Source of the DNA: Margaritifera margaritifera | Taxonomy: Eukaryota > Mollusca > Bivalvia > Unionida > Margaritiferidae | Assembly: GCA_029931535.1 (NCBI GenBank) | Contig: JAQPZY010001142.1 | Span: 717,501-781,500 of the forward strand | Reading direction: 5' to 3' | Length of the DNA: 64,000 nt | Shown: positions 56,036 through 64,000 of the stretch, piece after piece | Layout: each line of letters begins with the position of its first letter | Position numbering within the stretch: the stretch's first letter is position 1 | The notes under the pieces: model-generated | Databases searched by the model: none | What the model saw: only the letters and a program-made list of their open reading frames with translations | Told to the model about the DNA's origin: nothing | Program-made: the position numbers and the translations under genes

Positions 56036-57160
56036 GGAAGAAAAGCTGATAAACATAGGCTGAATAATCATAAGCGTTACACACAAAAGGGGATGGTGCC
56101 TTCGAATTCAGATAGAGAATTTAAGGTATCAGCATTCGCTTCTTCAAAATTGTTACATCAAATTTTTCTTTTGCGTCTGATTTAAATGGACTGCCTTGGT
56201 CAAAATATTGGATATCAGCGCCAAATTGTGATATTTCTACAATATCACATGTTGTTAGACAGGATGATCGTTAAAAGATTACACAACAATAGTTTGTCTG
56301 TTGCCTTCCTTTCAAACTGTAATCATTATAAGACTAGAGCCAAACGAGCGTTGTTTACGAATCAAGCATTTAATTTGAAAACAGGAAAGAGAACAAAGTT
56401 AAAATGTCCTTAATATTCCGTTACGCAACCGACGTGGACCATATTAAAATGCTAACATTACGAATCATTCGGAACGACCTCTGCTATTTCTGCAAGACTA
56501 AATTACGCCTCTGATGTATGTCGGCGCAGAAATTGACAGAAAAATCATACATTTTGTTCGCCGGAAATTTCTCCGCAGAAAAAGAAACACCAACCTAATC
56601 AGACTAACTCGGCTATTTCTCTGATTGGATTGACTGTAGGATTGACCGAGAAGTTACGAATGAAAAAATAGTTCGATGCGTTCGTAACTTCTAATTGTTT
56701 TGTAAATAGCCGAAGTGGTTCGCATGGCAGCTATCGGGATTTATTTGAGGTATGATCCGTAGGATTGACCTCGAAGCTGCGAATGATTACGAATAGATAG
56801 GCATTTTATTGGGATCATGCTGTCTAGTCTTAATATAGTAGAATGCTTACAAGACAATGCGATGTATGAAAAACGCCTTTGTGGTCATGAGGCCAAATAG
56901 TTTTGACGAGAATTAATGAATGAAAGTATATCCTGACCGGTCACAACATTCAGAAAAAGTTCCATTTCGAAGATATGAAAAAAGTTCTGGGTTGGCTGGT
57001 AAAAATTGAGAACAAGGACAATAATCCTTCTGTGGACAGTTGGACGTCTTCCTGAATCCACAAATGTCAGTTTATAGACAACCACGAAATTTGATACTCA
57101 CGAAAATGAAAGAATTCACTTTAGATAAACACACAGTAATTCAATCTTTAGCTTAAAGAC
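56036..57160. other. Nothing recognised
   Basis: A roughly 50-bp motif around GTAGGATTGACC(G/T)CGAAG occurs twice (about 56635 and 56760), suggesting a small degenerate repeat. No gene recognised. Confidence 0.4.
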
Positions 57161-57712
57161 ATTTGGTTGTGAAGCTGTCGTGTCAGACCACTCAGTGATG
57201 AAGCTATCGGGTCAGACCACCTGTGATGAAGCTGTCAGATCAGACAACTCTGTGATGATGCTATCGGATCAGACCACTCTGTGATGAAGCTTTCGGATCA
57301 GATAGCTCTGTGGTGATGCTATCGGGTCAGACCACTCAGTGATGATGCTATCGGATCAGACCACTCTGTGATGAAGCTGTCGGGTCAGACCACTCTGTGG
57401 TGATACTATCAGGTCAGACCACTCTGTGATGAAGCTGTCGAGTCAGACCACTCTGTGATGATGATATTGGGTCTGACCACTCTGTGATGAAGCTGTCGAG
57501 TCAAACCACTCTGTGATGATGCTATCGGGTCAGACCACTCTGTGTTGAAGCTGTCGGGTCAGACCACTCTGTGATGATCGTATCGGGTCAGACCACTCTG
57601 TGATGAAGCTGTCGGGTCAGACCACTCTGTGATGAAGCTGTCGAGTCAAACCACTCTGTGATGATGCTATCGGGTCAGACCACTGTGTTGAAGCTGTTGG
57701 GTCAGACCACTC
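57160..57712. repeat. 29-30-bp minisatellite, about 18 copies
   Basis: The unit contains GGGTCAGACCACTCTGTGAT and either GAAGCTGTC or GATGCTATC. The two versions alternate over much of the array, so the higher-order unit is about 59 bp. Confidence 0.94.
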
Positions 57713-57730
57713 AGTAACAAGTAAGTTTTG

Positions 57731-59245
<1,515 letters not shown>

Positions 59246-59275
<30 letters not shown>
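59246..59275. repeat. (GA)n microsatellite
   Basis: About 30 bp of GA. Confidence 0.93.
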
Positions 59276-59279
<4 letters not shown>

Positions 59280-59515
59280 GGAGAAAAGACATTGCACTGG
59301 TTGCAGTCACTGTTGTCCATTTCGTTTATTCTATAGATTTATAATTTTAAGTATTAAAAATGTTTTGGTTCATGGATATGTGTTGACATATAGAGCGAAA
59401 GAGCTGGGATCTTTGGGTATTAACAAAAACAAATTATACTTTCTAAAGGAATGGAAACCGATTACTGGATGGCTTTCGAGTTACCTGTTGTAGACCGAAG
59501 TTTAAGACCTCTGTC

Positions 59516-59518
<3 letters not shown>

Positions 59519-59559
<41 letters not shown>
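59519..59559. repeat. (AT)n microsatellite
   Basis: About 40 bp of AT. Confidence 0.95.
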
Positions 59560-60082
59560 TGTACTGCACACGGTGTGTGTATCTTATAATCAAATTGGTT
59601 GAGAAGTACAAAGTACGTCCGTGATTGTTTGTGATGAACATATAAAGATTTCATCGCATAAATCACGAAAATAGTTTATATCAAATTTGATACATAAAGA
59701 ACATCAAATCCTTAAAAAAATTTAACTTTTCTTCAATTTCTTTTATTTTCTTTGTGATCTGTGTTATTGAAAGTAGATGTGTCCAAACCGACGACGTTCT
59801 TTCACCATAGTCTTGGAAAGAATATATCTTTAAGCATTTTATTGATATATTAACATGTTCAGACGTGCTTTCAATCTGAAATTGTATCAATGAATTTCTT
59901 GAATATAAAAATACGACAGAACTAAAATAGTTGACAATGCCTCGAGGTACGAGATATATATCAAGAAACGCGCGGTAATCTGACACCTGTCAATCAACTA
60001 TTTCCAAGAGGGATGGAGTTGCACAAGCATGAATTTCAATATATTCATTTTAAAAAGAAATGTTGATATCGATAACTATTTA

Positions 60083-60088
<6 letters not shown>

Positions 60089-60149
<61 letters not shown>
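60089..60149. repeat. (AT)n microsatellite
   Basis: About 60 bp of AT. Confidence 0.96.
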
Positions 60150-60150
<1 letters not shown>

Positions 60151-61040
60151 CACATTTCATCATGGATATTTTAGGGGCTTTAATGATTGACAGAATGACT
60201 CTACTCATTATGAGTGATAAATACATGTATTGGTGAAATTCTGATCATGAAGTAACTCATCTAGATGAAGGCTTTTTTTCTCCAAAAGAGGTGTCCTAAT
60301 ATCAACCTGATAATTGGTAGTCGTTTCAACAAATATAATATCATACGGTCCCATACTTCCGTCACAAAGTGCTGATTTGGCGATAGTCCCTTCACTCCGG
60401 ATGGCCGAATGGACCAGTCTAGTTTTTTAAGTATCCTAATAAATCGTAAGATTCCGCTCCTCAAAAATAATACAGGATGTTCACTTTTTTAACATAAGAG
60501 GAATTCCAGGGATTGGATGCTGGAGTAAATAAATAAAGGAAGAAATTTGGTTGGCAAGCAAGGTCAATGTCATGCAGCCGTATGCAACATGCCGTCCCAT
60601 GACTCAACACTACAAAAGACAGTTGAAATTATTTTCAAATAAAACTTTCCAACATGTAGTTTGTTCTTTAACAAAGTATTAAAGTGATGTGCCTTTGAAA
60701 ACCGATGGTCAGTATATCTTTTGACTTATCAACATAGTATTTACCACTTGCATCGTTAACTATCAAATAACTGTGATGATTGACCCTTCGCTCAAATTTC
60801 TGATGATTTTGTGCAGTGTACGGAATTTCAGTATACAGCAGTGTAATATAACCATTTCGTTTTTCTTTCAGTATTTTCCTAATATTATATTGTCTTTCTT
60901 CGGTCTGCCTACCCCATCCATAAAATCATCGTCTAGGTAGTTTTATCGTTTTCTTAATAGTCATCTTAGTCATCAATAAAGTCTTTTAATCTCAATATCA
61001 TGATCATCGCTATAATCTGAATCATGACATGACTTTAAAT

Positions 61041-61117
61041 TAGTGGTTCCCAAACTTTTTGGATCGCGACCCTAAATACCCTCATTTGGGTTGCGACCCG
61101 GGATTTGGGAACCACTG
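61041..61117. mobile_element. 77-bp hAT-type MITE with perfect 8-bp duplication
   Basis: Ends (T/C)AGTGGTTCCCAAA in inverted orientation, a typical hAT terminal repeat; the first base is T on the left instead of C. Flanked on both sides by CTTTAAAT (61033-61040 and 61118-61125), a perfect 8-bp target duplication. Inside, a near-palindrome with GGATCGCGACCC and GGGTTGCGACCC forms a hairpin. Confidence 0.88.
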
Positions 61118-61125
61118 CTTTAAAT

Positions 61126-64000
61126 GTTGGTGTTTCTCTGATGTCACCTGGCTTAAGCATCGACTTCCTTTCTTCTTCTTCTTCGTATTGCTTCCATCAT
61201 TGCTTTATTGGCTGCACTTTGCAATTTGAAAACTTCATCTGTTTTAATTTCTTCATATTAAACGATTTACCTTATCTGGTTTTATATTTATTTTTTTTTT
61301 TCATATTTTTTTTTTCTGAATACCGATACGTTTTCTGTATTTGGTTCCATTTGTATATGTTAATTCTGAACTTAAGGTATAAACAATAGGTAGATAAGTT
61401 CACAAGGTGTGACCGTTTAGTACTGAAGGCCAATTTTAACCTCGTAATTTGTCAAGTGTTCAGATATGATCAAGTAAAACCGGATACCACTTGTCAAGAA
61501 CTGGTAAGGGTCATCCAGAAAGTTTTCCGGCCCATGACCATTTTCACCCTTACCGACGGAAAAATATTGTATCGTCACTTAGTAGCAGTTTTTAATACTC
61601 TGAGGTGCGCAAGAAAGTCTTGTCCACTTTTTTGATCCATAATTTTAGCGTTCAGTTTGCGGTAAGTGAAAACATTAATATTTCTCAGACTTTATCCCTG
61701 GTCTCATGTCAAAATTCTTAACGCTTGTGATGTACATTTTTAAAAAAATAAAACATTCAAAATGTGGAGACTGTATTTTATTATACTGTGTCTCGAAATA
61801 CAAAGGCAGTCCAGTTAAATGATACTATATACTGTCAAATTTAAAGGAGCTGTTCGGACAAATGCCGAGTTAATCTAGTCGAATGAATGAATTGCGACTT
61901 CTGAGTGGTTAATACCCGGGATAACGTCAACGATAAATCATGCATAGCTATATAGATCCAGTTTATGCAATAAACACTCTAATGAATAAAAATGTATCTC
62001 TGTGTACATATCTGGATACCACTCACCTCGTGTTCACATTATACCCAATCATCTATATGCACTTCATAGAATATACGATTTTGGGGAATGTTCGTAGATA
62101 TCTATGAGACATATGATTTATCGTATCTTATTGGTCATTTTGAAAGAAATAAAAAAATTGTCTTTCACGGTGCTCGTCTATCCTCTCGCATGCAAGATAA
62201 GCCTTTGTATCATAGTGACGTGCCTAAATAGAATATCCTACTAAACTCATTTTTTTTCTCTTAAATGTATATTGCTCACACAGTTGGAGCCTGAGTCTTT
62301 GTTTCAAGATTTCACGCAAATATTTCTTAAATGAAGTCGCTTTTTAAAGAAATTTTGTATCAGGTTCTTCACAAGCAGAAAAGCACCCGTTCATACCCTC
62401 AGTATTAGACTTTCGTGAAGAATTGAAAACATTTTGATCTCGATTGCAGCACCTTCGTTACATTCTTTACATCCATCACGTCTATCATTCACATTACTTT
62501 CTTTAGCAATGGTTTAGTGTGTCAAATAGACGAACACTCGTTTAAAATCATTTTCATCAAATAGGGAGCAAGAAAATGGCGGTTCGCAACAACGACTAAA
62601 AACACGTCACTATCTTGTGATTATGCCATATCTTTCTGGATCATATTTGTTTGCCAAAAATGAACGAAGCGAAGGACATGTATTAGCGGAAGAAGATTGA
62701 TAGTCATCTTTTAATCAGCGATATATTTTCTGGAAAATTTCAACAACAAAAAAACTGTGCATAAGCATTCCTTTTCTTCAAACATTTACTTAATTCTGCT
62801 AACGTTAAGTCCATACATTTGCGACGTGGCAGGTGCGAGAAAACCCAAATAAGCAGTACTTTTTAAGGAGTCCACCCACATTTTCTTTACATGTGGAGGT
62901 TTTCAGTCTAGAACGTGATTCTTGCCATTTACAGTAATTGGAAATAAATCACCACCATCTATGAAACTTCTATAAATATAACTCATCTGTTCTTTGCCTT
63001 TCATTAATGTATCATATCAGACAACCTTTGTCAATCTGAAACTCTTCTCCCATTAAGGTGTGTTTAATCAAAGACAGTGCGTTTCTGCTACCACGATTGC
63101 TTTATAAACTGGAAAATTAGACAGTCTTCGTGCGACTTATCACCGGCATGAAGTCCATAGAAGCACGCCGGTGCGGGAAAATAGGATATCCTATTTTTCT
63201 CGGCATTAGCATCACTACGGATAATTGAGATGCTGCAAAGATGCAACTTGAGCTTGCAGTAGTTATATTTAACCTTATCAATATCCCCTGGCAGTCAGTC
63301 GAAGACTAAAGACCACTCACGCTAGCTATGTCTTTAATAATGATGGCTAAAGTTGACTCCATCATTGAGTCATTTATTGGTATATTTGATACACTGATGG
63401 GACCTATTAATCGGCTTATGTATTGTCTGAAATGAAGGCATAAATTGGAGGATATAGTTTCAGGTGTAACGAAAGACCTGTACAATATGTTTGATAATGT
63501 ACATTTATCTTCCAGTAAGTGAATATGTTCAGCTGGGATTTTTTTTTTTTTAATTATTATTTTTTTTTTATCAACTGCTTGGAAATTCTAATTAATTTCT
63601 TTTAAATGATCTATAACATCGAAAATACAAAGGGTAGTCGATGCATGTCTCTTCAGTTTAACTATTCCTCAACCAGATCATTTAAAAAGTTTTGCCAATT
63701 GTGCACCCTCGTCAAAAATGGAAGATATTTTCCTAACTTATTTATTTCTTTGTAGATGCAGGTTCTGCTTACTTTCAGCAATCAATTCTGCAGCATAAAT
63801 AGATATCAGTTTATTTGAAGAAAATGCTTAACTATCTAACGTCTCTCACTCTAGGAGAGCATTGAGCAAGGGTCTTTAAATTAAATAGGGATACTGTTAT
63901 AGTGTATTGACATAATATTTATGATAAATACGCATAAAATACATCAATATCCTTTTCTTGTCTTATATCAAAGAGAATAGCTTAGCTTCGGAAACTGAGA
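61126..64000. other. AT-rich DNA to the window end, nothing recognised
   Basis: Poly-T runs at about 61290-61316 and 63538-63571. No gene, RNA gene or transposon recognised. Confidence 0.45.

Overview
The window looks like non-coding, repeat-dominated nuclear DNA of an invertebrate animal, most probably a mollusc (a bivalve is my best guess). It is AT-rich, full of long (AT)n and other simple-sequence tracts and minisatellites, and carries MITEs, a FLYWCH-type MULE, a mariner relic and Polinton/Maverick DNA. I see no convincing host protein-coding gene, no rRNA or tRNA gene and no CRISPR array. The taxon is inference; nothing in the sequence fixes the species.

The centrepiece is a full-length but decayed Polinton (Maverick) at 18745-37322, about 18.6 kb. 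It has long terminal inverted repeats that both begin AGTA(G/T)TTAAGGGG, and is flanked by a 6-bp target-site duplication, CTGGCA on the left and CTTGCA on the right. Most genes lie on the minus strand. From right to left they are: a coiled-coil protein, protein-primed DNA polymerase B, a BIR-domain (IAP-like) protein, two tandem paralogues of unknown function, the packaging-type ATPase, a basic protein, a Cys-rich protein, a short protein with a hydrophobic tail, an unknown protein, a chromodomain integrase, a virion-type protein, a short basic protein, the double-jelly-roll major capsid protein, a small GCxIDHPSQ protein, an adenovirus-like cysteine protease and a coiled-coil protein. A CCHC zinc-knuckle gene and a small gene at the right end run the other way. 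Almost every gene carries stops or frameshifts, so the element is dead, but replication, integration, packaging, maturation and capsid modules are all still recognisable. A younger MULE (about 27718-29641, one long transposase frame) is nested in it and interrupts a Polinton gene.

A second Polinton-type remnant lies at about 6537-11647. It is a large inverted repeat in which each arm carries an unknown gene plus a Polinton-type integrase pseudogene, pointing at each other. One arm was blown up by a 1.1-kb (ATAGTATA)n tract and the other by an in-frame 54-bp minisatellite.

The rest holds minisatellites (4.08-4.94, 9.18-9.35, 51.78-52.62 and 57.16-57.71 kb), (TATAC)n blocks at 53.6-54.06 kb, three copies of a hairpin MITE (2244, 39657 and 55040), two copies of a foldback MITE (54.6 and 55.7 kb), a 77-bp hAT-type MITE (61041), a SINE-like sequence (40.02 kb), an internally deleted mariner relic (51.05-51.7 kb) and many dinucleotide tracts. 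The stretches 12.6-18.7, 42-51 and 61.2-64 kb show almost nothing that I can name.
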